From contig NC_026743.1 in NCBI RefSeq assembly GCF_000210295.1, forward strand, positions 1,612,001 through 1,676,000: a stretch of DNA of 64,000 nucleotides, read 5' to 3'. This document shows, piece after piece, positions 10,928 to 20,061 of the stretch; position 1 is the stretch's first letter; every line of letters begins with the position of its first letter. This DNA is from Trypanosoma brucei gambiense DAL972 (taxonomy: Eukaryota; Euglenozoa; Kinetoplastea; Trypanosomatida; Trypanosomatidae). The notes beneath the pieces are model-generated. The model was not told the origin of the DNA. It searched no databases and saw only the letters and a list, made by a program, of their open reading frames with translations. The position numbers were made by a program, and so were the translations under genes.

Positions 10928-11401
10928 GCGCGCACTTCACTCCGGTGTGTTTGCAAGGGACGGTTTCGGCGGGTTGGTGTTGCGGTCCACACACACACAA
11001 GAGACTTTTGTGTGCGTGGGTGATCTTGTGTTCTGCTTTGTATTAAACCTAATGTTGTGCACTTTGCATTTCTTGTTGGACTATTTGAATGTGTGTCTCA
11101 ATCCCTACAAACGACCCTCGCTACCATTTTGTCGCCGAATTTGCTTCCCTTTGCCCCCGCCCATGTCTTCCTCGTCATCTGATCACGCACAACGGCAATG
11201 CTTCTGTGTAGCGTCCGAGCTTCGTCCTTCGCCTCCGCAAAATATAGTAATAATAATTATTATTACCACGCACGGCCTTTTTCTTTTGAACAATCGTGTA
11301 TCATAGAAGTTTTCAAACACCTATAGAAAGGACACTACACCAGGTGGAGTGATCTCCCATAGAACACAGCCAGCTTCCATTGTATAGAATTTGCCTTATG
11401 G
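10928..11401 (+). other. Spacer
   Basis: No gene seen. It ends with an ATG at 11398 that opens a short frame overlapping the next gene's start (see findings). Confidence 0.5.
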
Positions 11402-12853
11402 ATGCCTCACTGCCCGCGGAGTCCACTGCGAACCCACACGGCTCCCTCGCTACCCCACGAGCAACCGGGTTCTTACACCGCAACTGTTACCTTACATGGT
11501 GAGCGGAGGGTAGCGGATGCATATGCATCTGAAGTTTGTTGGGGCGGCCAGACTGGCACAAGATGGGGCAACACACACCGTGGGGTTGAGCAGGTTGACG
11601 TGTGGAAAACCGCATTATGCCCACAAGCGGCATTTCAGAGAAGGGCGTTGTCCCTACTAGGTGAGGGTCATACGGGAACACGCCATGGCCTCCTAAAAGA
11701 GCCCCATTTGCGGTGCTGTGATGCAGGTGAAACCGCACGTCCTACGAGACATATTGAGCGCCACCGTAGTCCCACGACGGTTGGTGGCGATGCAGTTCAA
11801 CAGCTTGGCACAACATTATGCCATAGTAGTTATTGCCGAGTGCCTTCGGTGAATCCTCCGGCAACCGCGTACGAACGAGCCCTTGCAAAGCATGGGAAGC
11901 GACTCCTAGCTGCGGTCCAGAGGGAGCAGAGAAGAAAATTAGAAGAACAGCGGAATCGTCAAGTGCTTGAGCGCCGCAAGGCTCTTTATGAAAGGTATAC
12001 CAAGTGGAATCGGCAGTCGACTCATAGGAACGGCTCGGAGCAAACACCAGCGGCGGCTTCCCGCTGTGAAGAGGTTGAGGCCCGGCAGCACAGTGCGCTC
12101 ACAGTTACCATCGGCGCTTCTGAAACTGTTGGAAGTTCGCCTTCATCACTCCCAGGTGGGGGGGCTTTAGAGACGACGTTACAAGCAACCAAACATTTGC
12201 TACTTGAACATACCACAGAGGTTGTGGGTTGCTCTACAGCTCCGTTCAATGAGCCTGTTGGGGGAAAACATAACCAAATGCCGCGCAACACCATGTACCC
12301 CAAGGAACTACAGGAGCCACAGAACCATAATTTGGCAGAGTGCGAGTGCTCAACCTCGTTCATGGCGTACTTAGCGGGGAGGCTTTCACCGAGGAGACGC
12401 TGCGGGGGTAGTAGGTTTAATCCCGGATCTGGTGGCAGAGGCGACTTCATCCACGTGTGTTGGCCTCACTGCTTCACTCCACCGCGCCCCTTACCTTGCA
12501 GACAAGTTCCACACGAATGGGGAAGAAACCTTGTTGCTTCCCTTGCAACGTGTGGTGACGCCGATGGTGAGGGACTGCGGTGGGGATTGCCGTCTCCATT
12601 GAGTTGCGTGCTTCCGGATGATATCCATCAAACTTCGCTGCGGCGCTCTCCTCGCACTGCTGAGGCAACCGCTCTTTCGCAGCGGTACTGCACATCTTTG
12701 GATGGTAGTGTAAACGAATGTGCTGGGGAAGAACGGCATCTGCTCACCTTCATGCGACCAATGGACCAACCACGCCCCCTCTTGAGTTACCACAGACCGA
12801 AAACGATATGTGAGGATCAAGGAGGCGCTTATGCTGCTTCGGCATGCCCTTAA
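11402..12853 (+). CDS. Unknown protein with a charged helical segment
   Basis: A 483-residue open frame that I do not recognise. The clearest feature is a highly charged helix at about residues 158-205 (RALAKHGKRLLAAVQREQ, then RRKLEEQRNRQVLERRK), likely a coiled coil. The rest is low in hydrophobic residues and rich in Cys, His, Pro and Arg, with no membrane segment or signal peptide. Its length in a sense-strand array and codon use like its neighbours support it as a real gene. An ATG at 11398, four bases upstream and in another frame, opens a 34-codon frame that ends at 11502, so initiation at 11402 would need leaky scanning or a splice site after 11398. No other early in-frame ATG exists. 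Confidence 0.65.
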   Translation: MPHCPRSPLRTHTAPSLPHEQPGSYTATVTLHGERRVADAYASEVCWGGQTGTRWGNTHRGVEQVDVWKTALCPQAAFQRRALSLLGEGHTGTRHGLLKEPHLRCCDAGETARPTRHIERHRSPTTVGGDAVQQLGTTLCHSSYCRVPSVNPPATAYERALAKHGKRLLAAVQREQRRKLEEQRNRQVLERRKALYERYTKWNRQSTHRNGSEQTPAAASRCEEVEARQHSALTVTIGASETVGSSPSSLPGGGALETTLQATKHLLLEHTTEVVGCSTAPFNEPVGGKHNQMPRNTMYPKELQEPQNHNLAECECSTSFMAYLAGRLSPRRRCGGSRFNPGSGGRGDFIHVCWPHCFTPPRPLPCRQVPHEWGRNLVASLATCGDADGEGLRWGLPSPLSCVLPDDIHQTSLRRSPRTAEATALSQRYCTSLDGSVNECAGEERHLLTFMRPMDQPRPLLSYHRPKTICEDQGGAYAASACP

Positions 12854-13782
12854 AGGTGTGGATGTGGTTACGCTTCCAAATTCGTTTGTTACCAGTGACA
12901 GTTTAACCAAGTTTTGGACTTTACTGCTGGAGAGTTGAGGAAGAGGGAACTGTAATTTTTTTTTACCTGTGCGTGCCGAGTGGTATATGTGTACGTATGT
13001 TTACTTCCAGCCTGAGCTGGCGAAAAGAGCAAATTGAGTCGGAATATGTAGTGGTTGCTGGGTTCCTCCGCTTGAAGTGTAGTGGGAAGTTGTACTCTGG
13101 TTGACTGAGGACTCTCTCTCACTACGCCCTCATGAATCTTGTTTCCACATCGCTCATCCGCCTGGCGGTTGCTTACACCGTTCGCATATGGTCGTAGTTA
13201 CGCCTTTACAGGGGACGTGTGCACTTGCGCCCCAAGCGTTGGGGTGAATGGGAGGGACATGTTTTGTCAACTCAGTGTTTTGGGGGTAACATTGGCGACG
13301 ACATTGAATGTCAGGATGTTCCCTTGTTTCCTGTGTAATAACGGCATTCTGCGCTTTACTTTTGTACATGCCTTTTTCTTTGATTCCTATCCTGTTGCTG
13401 GAAAGCAAGCACTTTCTATAATTGCTGTTCATCCCGGTGCCACGTGTGCCCTGCATTTTTTCAAGGGGTCCCTGATCGATCCATTATAACAGCAGCAGTG
13501 AACTTGGAAAGAGGGAAAAAGGACAATGTGGCACGCTACGTACACCTTGGTCTGAACAGTAAGGGTTATATGTCGTGGACTTGCTGCCGGCGGTCGCGTG
13601 ATGACCCAGCGGTGTCTACGATTAGGGACTGAGCGTTAGCCAAAGCAAAGCCGCTTTCCGAATCTGTTGGCCCCTACAAGGGCTAAAGGTCTCACGAACT
13701 CGAATTTTTAGCCATGAGCCACCTTTTTTTTGTGTATTCGTTTCTTGGAAACTGCGTATTTTGTTGCGGTGCATACATCCAG

Positions 13783-13818
<36 letters not shown>

Positions 13819-14629
13819 ATCGAAACCCACAAAAACGAAGTGAATTTCCGGGGTTTAGACTCATTTCTCTATTTTCAGAACGAGTATACGGGGTTGTGTT
13901 AGTTTAACCATTACTGGAATATTTTTCCGTGCACACCCTACACTGTGGTATTGTTATGATGGGAAACGACAGCAATAACGAGATGGTGCCCTCATCCTTT
14001 TTGATGTGCCATTTTATGTTTACTTTGCATGCTTATCAACAATCTGCGCACCTTTTCATGCCTTCCTCTTCTGCACCACTGCCCTTTCCGATTTTGGTCC
14101 GCGTCACGGTACTGCGTGCTTGCTTAAGAATCTTCGGTTGAGTGACAAGTGTTATTGTGAAACTACCGGACTGAATCCAACGCACCTATTCAACAACTCA
14201 CGCGAAGGCTCACTCGTAATATACGATGTGGGGGTAGTTGGAAGGGATGCGTATGTGGCCGTTTTTTGTAAGCGCAACCTGCGGCAGAGTGATGTGGCTA
14301 CTTTGCCTTCTTGTTTCTGTCTTGCCACAGTATTTCCCCTCTTTTTATTTTTTCGCACTGTTCTGTCCCTGAAGTTTCTCTCGCCTTACGTAAAGTTCAC
14401 GAAGAAAAAAAAAGCAAAAGGTCTACTAATCTGTGAGGAAGAAGAAACAGGGGAACCTCCCATACTTTTTTAGGTGCGACCACTTCCCCACACATAGGGG
14501 AGACGGTGATTAACACCCAAACAAACAGAAAGGTTGCAGATCTTTTATTTCTGTAGTATCCACGTGTTGCTCGCTGTTCCGCAACTTAGTGCGAGCTGTT
14601 TGACTGGAGCCTTCTTTGGATAATCCAGG
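12854..14629 (+). other. 1.8-kb spacer
   Basis: No supported gene. The longest open stretch (14006-14473) has no ATG start and is interrupted in character by UTR-like tracts. A (TG)n repeat lies at 13784-13817. Confidence 0.45.
13784..13817. repeat. (TG)n microsatellite
   Basis: About 17 uninterrupted TG units in the spacer before the DEAD-box helicase. Confidence 0.95.
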
Positions 14630-16336
14630 ATGGAGGAGACGTACAGTCCCTTTACGGGACGTCAAGGCCAGTACAATCAGGGCTACAATGGTGGAGGGCG
14701 ACGAGATAGCCGCGGCGGTATGGGAGAAAGAATAAAACCCGTTGACTGGGGGAATGTTTCTCTCGTTCCCGGAAACTGGAAGGTTCTCGATGGTAAGGCG
14801 ATCAAAAAGGCAGGGGAGATAAAGACATCCACCCCAGAAGCGGGACAACTCAGCGAGGAGGAGGCGACGAAATGGCGAGAAGAACATGTGATCACCATAT
14901 TTGGTGATGATTGTCCTCCACCTATGTCATCGTTTGATCACCTGCGTGGAATCGTTCCACCATACCTTCTAAAGAAGCTCACCGCCCAGAATTTCACTGC
15001 ACCAACTCCCGTGCAAGCGCAGTCATGGCCCGTTCTTCTATCTGGTCGTGACCTTGTGGGGGTTGCGAAGACAGGCTCCGGAAAGACGCTTGGCTTCATG
15101 GTCCCTGCCCTCGCCCACATTGCAGTGCAGGAACCCCTACGCTCCGGTGACGGTCCAATGGTTGTTGTACTGGCTCCCACCCGCGAACTCGCTCAGCAGA
15201 TTGAAGAAGAAACAAAAAAGGTTATCCCCGGGGACGTGTATTGCGGTTGCGTTTATGGAGGAGCACCAAAAGGACCCCAGCTTGGGTTGCTGCGGAGAGG
15301 TGTGCACATTCTCGTCGCCACACCAGGTCGTTTGATAGACTTCTTGGATATTAAACGCATTAACTTGCATCGTGTCACCTATCTCGTTCTAGATGAAGCA
15401 GATCGCATGCTTGATATGGGATTTGAGCCGCAGGTTCGCAAAATATGCGGCCAGATAAGGCCAGACCGGCAGACAGTCATGTTCTCCGCCACTTGGCCAC
15501 GTGAGATTCAGCGACTGGCAGCAGAATTTCAGAAGCAGTGGATACGCATCAGTGTGGGCAGTACGGAACTTCAGGCTAACAAGGACGTCACTCAGCGTTT
15601 CATTCTCACACAAGAGTTTGCAAAGCAGGACGAGTTGAGGAAGCTCATGCAAGAACATCGGGAGGAACGCGTGCTGGTTTTCTGCAAGATGAAGCGGACT
15701 GCGGATGAGCTGGAGCGGCAACTAAGACGATGGGGCTACGATGCAATGGCTATTCATGGTGACAAGGAGCAGCGGCAGAGGGAGTTCATCCTAGCGAGGT
15801 TCCGTAAAGATCCACGATTGTGCCTTGTCGCCACAGACGTTGCTGCTCGAGGTCTGGACATCAAACAATTGGAAACTGTTATAAACTACGACTTCCCCAT
15901 GCAGATCGACGACTACGTACATCGTATTGGCCGCACAGGCCGTGCAGGCGCGAAGGGAGATGCGTTTACGCTTATCACGAAGAAGGAGGCTCAAATAACA
16001 CCTTCAGTGTTGAAGGAACTTATTGGGATCCTGGAGCGCGCACAACAGGAAATACCTGATTGGATGATCGAATGGAACGCGCAACAGCCGAGATACCAGG
16101 TGAAGCGGAATCGCGGTATGAACGGGTTTGGAAGACATCAAAGCGCTCCCTTCCTGCGTAACGGTCACCGCCCATCGTTCTCAGCGAACGGGAATTATAG
16201 TGCTCACGGAAATGGTACATTTGGCCTTGGAAAGCACAACGACGACGCTGTTCCCTTCTCGTCATCCGCTATTCAATACAAGCGATTTGACAGTGACGAC
16301 GAGGCGGAACCGTCCCGCAAGAAATACGCGAGATAG
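14630..16336 (+). CDS. ATP-dependent DEAD-box RNA helicase, DBP2/p68 type
   Basis: A 568-residue helicase with all canonical motifs in order: Q motif (APTPVQAQSWP), motif I AKTGSGKT (about 146-153), Ia PTRELAQQ, Ib TPGRL, II DEAD (255-258), III SAT (about 287), IV VLVFCKMKRTAD, V ATDVAARGLD and VI HRIGRTGRAG (about 430-439). The N-terminal 60 residues are Gly/Arg/Tyr/Gln-rich (YNQGYNGGGRR), and the C-terminal 60 are Gly/Asn/His-rich. Such flanks are typical of the DBP2/DDX5 group, whose members remodel RNA in ribosome assembly, mRNA export and decay. The spacing of the motifs and the FDHL segment upstream of the Q motif support that group over eIF4A. The exact RNA target is unknown. No organelle signal is obvious. 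Confidence 0.93.
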   Translation: MEETYSPFTGRQGQYNQGYNGGGRRDSRGGMGERIKPVDWGNVSLVPGNWKVLDGKAIKKAGEIKTSTPEAGQLSEEEATKWREEHVITIFGDDCPPPMSSFDHLRGIVPPYLLKKLTAQNFTAPTPVQAQSWPVLLSGRDLVGVAKTGSGKTLGFMVPALAHIAVQEPLRSGDGPMVVVLAPTRELAQQIEEETKKVIPGDVYCGCVYGGAPKGPQLGLLRRGVHILVATPGRLIDFLDIKRINLHRVTYLVLDEADRMLDMGFEPQVRKICGQIRPDRQTVMFSATWPREIQRLAAEFQKQWIRISVGSTELQANKDVTQRFILTQEFAKQDELRKLMQEHREERVLVFCKMKRTADELERQLRRWGYDAMAIHGDKEQRQREFILARFRKDPRLCLVATDVAARGLDIKQLETVINYDFPMQIDDYVHRIGRTGRAGAKGDAFTLITKKEAQITPSVLKELIGILERAQQEIPDWMIEWNAQQPRYQVKRNRGMNGFGRHQSAPFLRNGHRPSFSANGNYSAHGNGTFGLGKHNDDAVPFSSSAIQYKRFDSDDEAEPSRKKYAR

Positions 16337-16978
16337 GCGGAATCCGTTTTTCAACCGAAATCACGATACATGTTGAGCCAGCACCAGCAGTGACTGATGA
16401 TGAAGGGGAAAATGGAAGATTTTTTGATCAACAGCTAGTAAGTTAACGAGTAATACGCAATGAAAAGCGATCGAATTCCATGAATTGTTCCGGAAGTGAG
16501 AACAGTAGGTATATATATATTTATATACGTAATGAATATGGAAGGAACTGGTAAAGGAAAGTAGTATCGTTCAACAAAGTAACCTTTAAAAAAATTGTAA
16601 CGAAGGAAATGTGCACTTCTCTTCTTTGAGTGCAGGTGAATCGCTTGACGTTCCTCATTAAATACGGGGAAATGAGAATCGGTAGTGGATGAGTGTAAGC
16701 TCCGTCTCTGACAGAATCTACCGGATTTTTGTGACGACACTTGCAAAAAGCTTGTCGATCCTCTTTTCATGTGTGTTGTAGACATTTCCCCAATCGGCTC
16801 TTTCTGCGCATCCTTTTTCAAATAATTACACTTTAAGACAAATGTTGTGCTATACAACAATAAGAGGGTGTTGCATCGCGCTTAAAAACGTTTGTAAACT
16901 CCATTGCCGCTCCTGCTATCATGCTAATCCCTTTGTTACCCTAATTTACCATGAGATAGGGAGGCGCTACGTTAGCAT
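16337..16978 (+). other. Spacer
   Basis: No gene seen on the + strand; a TA-rich stretch lies at 16509-16527. Confidence 0.5.
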
Positions 16979-17740
16979 ATGAATACTATGCAGGGAATTA
17001 TGAGAGATCTGCGGATGGTTATGTCCCCCTTTCTTCTTGTTCTCGTTGTCGCAATTTCCACACCGGCCAGTGCTGCCCGTTTCTTGCTGCAAAACACTCA
17101 GCCAATATGCTTTGTTGAGGAGGTAGGAGAGGACACGCGGTTCTTGACGGGTGTTTACACGCGCAGTGACTCTCTGCCCTATCCACCTACTGTTAAAATG
17201 ACCATCAAGTCACCGAGTGGCTCGGTGACGTGGGAGGGCAAAGTTGTGGCAGGAACAAACTCTTTCAGCGCTCCTGTCTCAGCTGGGTCCATTGGCAAGT
17301 ATCAGATTTGTGTGAGTGTGAGCACATGGGGATTTAGGGCTTCAGATGATGGATCATCTGTTGTTATGGACGTTAACATTGACCAGAAAACAGCTGTAAT
17401 ATCCAAGACGGAAGTGCCTATGCTGAAGAGACAGAATGTGGGGGGTATGGAAGTGTTCACTTTCCGAGACTTTGGGGGCCAACAAAAGGATATCTTGCGT
17501 CCACCAGAATACTTTAAACGCGTTGAAGGTGCGCTGTCGAAGCTGTTGATGCAGGTGAAAGACGTTAGTTCCGGTATTGATCACAACATTGAGCGTTTCT
17601 CACGCATGTTTACCACTTCAGAAAACACCCACAAGCGCATATGGGCGTTTGGTGTGCTTACCGTGCTGGTCACGATCGCCACCATATGGCTGCAGTTCCG
17701 CCTACTGAAGTCCACTCTGCGGGAGAAGAAGTTGGTGTGA
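16979..17740 (+). CDS. p24 (emp24/gp25L) family cargo receptor
   Basis: A 253-residue type I membrane protein with the p24 layout. There is a signal peptide with hydrophobic core SPFLLVLVVAI and likely cleavage after the SA at 31-32. A GOLD domain spans about 35-125, with its cysteine pair at 44 (QPICF) and 111 (YQICV). A helical coiled-coil stretch follows at about 175-215, then one membrane helix at about 221-243 and a short basic tail ending KKLV. p24 proteins cycle between ER and Golgi in COPI and COPII vesicles and help load cargo, including GPI-anchored proteins, which are abundant in trypanosomes. FR (FRLL) at the cytosolic face and the near-terminal lysines fit COP binding. The first ATG gives a 32-residue signal region; ATGs at codons 4, 8, 13 and 15 are alternatives that would keep the hydrophobic core. 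Confidence 0.9.
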   Translation: MNTMQGIMRDLRMVMSPFLLVLVVAISTPASAARFLLQNTQPICFVEEVGEDTRFLTGVYTRSDSLPYPPTVKMTIKSPSGSVTWEGKVVAGTNSFSAPVSAGSIGKYQICVSVSTWGFRASDDGSSVVMDVNIDQKTAVISKTEVPMLKRQNVGGMEVFTFRDFGGQQKDILRPPEYFKRVEGALSKLLMQVKDVSSGIDHNIERFSRMFTTSENTHKRIWAFGVLTVLVTIATIWLQFRLLKSTLREKKLV

Positions 17741-18468
17741 TGCCCTTATGATATGACTCCTTTCTCTTCTCCCGCATGGGGTTTGGAGACCGCAAGTGTA
17801 CTCCTTTAACTCCTAAATAGCAAGTGAAGCGTGAAAGTAAGGAACGACGAAGAAGCCAAGGGGTGGAGTTATCATTTTTTTTTTTACCTTCTGGTGGGGC
17901 GTAGTTCCTTTAAAACTTGTGAATTTTTCTTACCCGATGGTAGAAGTGATAGAACACAAGCGAAGAGGAAATGAGGGACGCGTAGCAAAAGGTTTATAAA
18001 AGGAGGAGACTGGCTCTGCCTTGGTTTGTGTGTGTGACGGCGGAGGGAAGAGGATGAAAAGGGGGAGCGTTGTTTCGTTATTTACGTTTTTTGCAATTTC
18101 CAGGTGTGTTTTTCTTGTTTCAAGAGGGAGGCTCAGGATACCGCAGAAAATGCGACACTAGACCTACTTGCCCACACGCCACAACGAGGGTGGAAGGCAG
18201 CAGTACAAAGGTAACACTTAACGAGCACGGACCAACTATGAAAAAAAAAAACAAAGATAACACTGTTCGTCTTACAAGCGACTTCTCCAATGTCTGGTGT
18301 CACTGGGATACCTCTCCACCTCATTCGCCACCGCGATAAACTCATTTATCGAGCAGAACTTCAACACTTAGCTCTTTTAATTTCCTGATGAATTTATGGG
18401 ACTTGATAGAAATCTAGGTTAGAGAAAACGTCGGTTATATTGCCGTGTCCAGTGTAAGGAAACAATGA
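17741..18468 (+). other. Spacer before snoRNA cluster copy 1
   Basis: No supported gene. A T-rich tract lies at 17875-17885. The 90-codon open stretch near 18070-18339 has no recognisable content and I do not call it. Confidence 0.45.
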
Positions 18469-18495
18469 GCGATGGGCGATATTTGGCTCTCATCT

Positions 18496-18580
18496 CTGTG
18501 TGATGACATCACTAAGCGTTTCTGACGGAATTCGTATGCTGAACACATAACAAACGCAAATCACTCCACACTGATAACAG
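18496..18580 (+). ncRNA. C/D box snoRNA, copy 1 (SSU rRNA, yeast G1271-equivalent)
   Basis: C box GTGATGA (18500-18506), D' box CTGA (18522-18525), C' box ATGCTGA (18536-18542) and D box CTGA (18571-18574), closed by a 4-bp terminal stem CTGT (18496-18499) with ACAG (18577-18580). Upstream of D lies CAAATCACTCCAC (18557-18569), a perfect complement of the universally conserved SSU rRNA segment GTGGAGTGATTTG. Counting five bases from D gives the second G of GTGGAG, the position methylated in yeast as Gm1271 (snR40) and in human as the U32 site. The match to box geometry, terminal stem and rRNA target is together strong. The D' guide (18507-18521) has no target I recognise. Ends are approximate. 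Confidence 0.85.
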
Positions 18581-18619
18581 CTCCGCAGGCCCCAATCCCT
18601 TACCGTACATTCGCAATGA

Positions 18620-18710
18620 GGCAAACGATGAAAAAATAAATGGATCGCTGACTCTGAACACATTATCTGATTGACAGGACATTTCTTTGACTATACCTCT
18701 GAATGGTGCC
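18620..18710 (+). ncRNA. Possible second C/D-like RNA, copy 1
   Basis: A weaker candidate: ACGATGA (18625-18631, one mismatch to the C box), internal CTGA boxes and a CTGA at 18699-18702, flanked by GGCA (18620-18623) and TGCC (18707-18710) that could form a terminal stem. I could not match either guide to a conserved rRNA segment. Confidence 0.3.
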
Positions 18711-18935
18711 CCACTTCTCTCTCCATTCCTCCCTCTTTCTGTTGGTTTCCCCCCCCCCCTCCTGCTGCTGCCACTACTATTCCTCCAGGTGTCTATTGCT
18801 CCTGGTGCATTACCATTAACTGCGGTATGATTACAAAGCAATTTTATCCTCACCCTGACGTGAGTGGTTCTGTGACGAGAAACCGATTGACAATAATACC
18901 AAGATCTGCTATGAGCCCGTGATGTTGTGTGCAGA

Positions 18936-18998
18936 CGCTGTATTAATCCCGCCCCGTATGGCAAACTCATGCCCGGGGCGATTCATGCACAGCGGAGA
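18936..18998 (+). ncRNA. H/ACA-like pseudouridylation guide RNA with AGA box, copy 1
   Basis: A single hairpin of the trypanosomatid H/ACA-like type. Lower stem: CGCTGT (18936-18941) with ACAGCG (18989-18994). Pocket strands: TTAATC (18943-18948) and TTCATGC (18982-18988). Upper stem: CGCCCCG (18950-18956) with CGGGGCG (18974-18980), then inner GGCA/TGCC and a six-base loop. An AGA box follows at 18996-18998. The pocket pairs with GCATGAA-U-G-GATTAA of LSU rRNA (7 + 6 pairs), a segment highly conserved in eukaryotes just after helix 69. By my count from memory of the yeast sequence the unpaired U is yeast U2314, a known pseudouridine (snR86). Structure and target agree independently. Confidence 0.88.
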
Positions 18999-19115
18999 TG
19001 CGTATTGTCTCGCTTCCCCTTATCGTAAAGTCCACTTTCTTTCCTGTTGCGTGCCTGTTTCAAATGTACGCCCGCGCGGTTTTGTGAATGAGGCTCCCCA
19101 TTCCGCTGTTGTTGC

Positions 19116-19422
19116 GGGGTAATCTGGTTTTGTGCGTGGCGGGTGCTTGCGTTGCGTTTAGTAGACGTTAACCGATGGAGTTGTTACAAACCCCCCATTT
19201 ATTCGGATTCGCTATTCCGCAGGGCGGTGGTTTAGCTCTTCGAGCACATTTGTAGTGCGGGGCGGTGCTGTTACTGCTACTGAGGTGGCTCACTGCTTGT
19301 TTAACCACGGTGCCCACTTTTTTTTCCTTTTTTTGACACCTTAGCTCTCCTCTTCTTCACTTTCGCGTTCTTCCGTTTTCAGGTTAGGAGCTGTGTAGTA
19401 AAACGAGTATTTTTTTTTAGGG
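19116..19422 (+). promoter_or_regulatory. Spacer with spliced-leader acceptor for BUD31
   Basis: A T-rich stretch (19319-19334) and a C/T tract (19344-19380) end at AG 19381-19382. Trans-splicing there would give a 40-nt leader without ATG before the start at 19423. Nothing else seen. Confidence 0.6.
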
Positions 19423-20061
19423 ATGCCGAAAATCCGCCCAGGAATGAAGCGGCCACCACCGGGGTTTGAAAAAATCAATGACAAGCTTGACGAATACGAC
19501 GCAGAGATGCGACTGGCTCTTTCTGAGGACCCTTCCCAGGCTGAACTACCGGTGCCGTCCAAACGAAAGGACAAACAAAATAAGGTTGAAGCGACTAAAG
19601 ACAAGCATGCTCAAAGTGTACAGCGCGGTGATGGTGGTGTAGCGGGCCACTCGGACGGCGAATTAGACAAACCGGAACCCCCCTTGTGGCGAGTGGCGCG
19701 AATCAATCGGGAGCGCACACGTTATGTGTTTAATGCGTGTTTCCGAGAGCGGATAATTGCGGAGGAGGTTCTCGACTACTGCTGTGAGATGAATTTCATT
19801 GATGCTGGTCTCGTTCGGCGCTGGTCACTTGCTGGGTATGAACGGCTGTGTTGCAATACTTGCTGCTTACCGGGAGCTGCTAGTGAAGCGGCTCGTATGG
19901 TGAATAAGTTTGCAAACCGTGACAAAAAAGATCGGCGCACTAATGGTAATGATGACACCGGGGGTACCTGCATTTGCCGCGTGCCCGATGAGAAGCGTCT
20001 GGCCAAGGCGTTCACTAGGTGTATGGTGTGTGGGTGCTCTGGTTGTGGTTCGGGGGGGTAA
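19423..20061 (+). CDS. BUD31: BUD31/G10 pre-mRNA splicing factor
   Basis: A 212-residue protein with the BUD31/G10 pattern: N-terminal RKPPP-like start (MKRPPPGFEKINDKLDEYD), then the RTRYVFNACFRERIIAEEVLDYC-like helical core (about 103-125), WSLAGYERLCC, CICRVP (about 183-188) and the final CMVCGCSGCGSGG. The clustered cysteines are the zinc ligands of the family. BUD31 is part of the NineTeen-related complex in the activated spliceosome; in trypanosomes it would serve trans-splicing. It is longer than the roughly 145-residue human protein because of two insertions: a charged stretch at about 40-85 and about 26 residues (about 152-180) between the CC..C cluster and CICRVP. The gene lies between two copies of a snoRNA repeat. 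Confidence 0.93.
   Translation: MPKIRPGMKRPPPGFEKINDKLDEYDAEMRLALSEDPSQAELPVPSKRKDKQNKVEATKDKHAQSVQRGDGGVAGHSDGELDKPEPPLWRVARINRERTRYVFNACFRERIIAEEVLDYCCEMNFIDAGLVRRWSLAGYERLCCNTCCLPGAASEAARMVNKFANRDKKDRRTNGNDDTGGTCICRVPDEKRLAKAFTRCMVCGCSGCGSGG

Larger units (their letters stand above)
18469..19115 (+). repeat. 647-bp direct repeat, copy 1 (snoRNA cluster)
   Basis: This block recurs almost exactly at 20471-21116. I count three differences: a run of 11 versus 10 C, and single bases near 19012 (G/A) and 19070 (G/A). The repeat begins at GCGATGGGCGATATTTGGCT and ends at CGCTGTTGTTGC; sequences diverge abruptly outside. It holds the RNA genes listed separately and no credible protein gene. The two copies bracket BUD31. 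Confidence 0.95.

Noticed and set aside
14006..14473. 155-codon open frame before the DEAD-box helicase
   Set aside because: It begins at GTG, has no plausible ATG and its sequence is UTR-like with T/C tracts.
18824..18904. A second H/ACA-like hairpin (GGTAT with ATACC, AGA at 18902-18904)
   Set aside because: The closing stem and AGA box are present, but the 67 bases between do not form one upper stem and the pocket has no rRNA target I recognise.
18512..18970. Minus-strand open frame of 152 codons inside the snoRNA repeat, repeated in part at 20693-20971
   Set aside because: It is antisense to the only transcribed direction, breaks at the C-run length difference between copies and overlaps well-supported guide RNAs.
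18469..19115. The 647-bp repeat as a retroposon (RIME, ingi or SIDER-like)
   Set aside because: No poly-A tail, no target-site duplication and no reverse transcriptase remnant seen; it contains guide RNAs instead.
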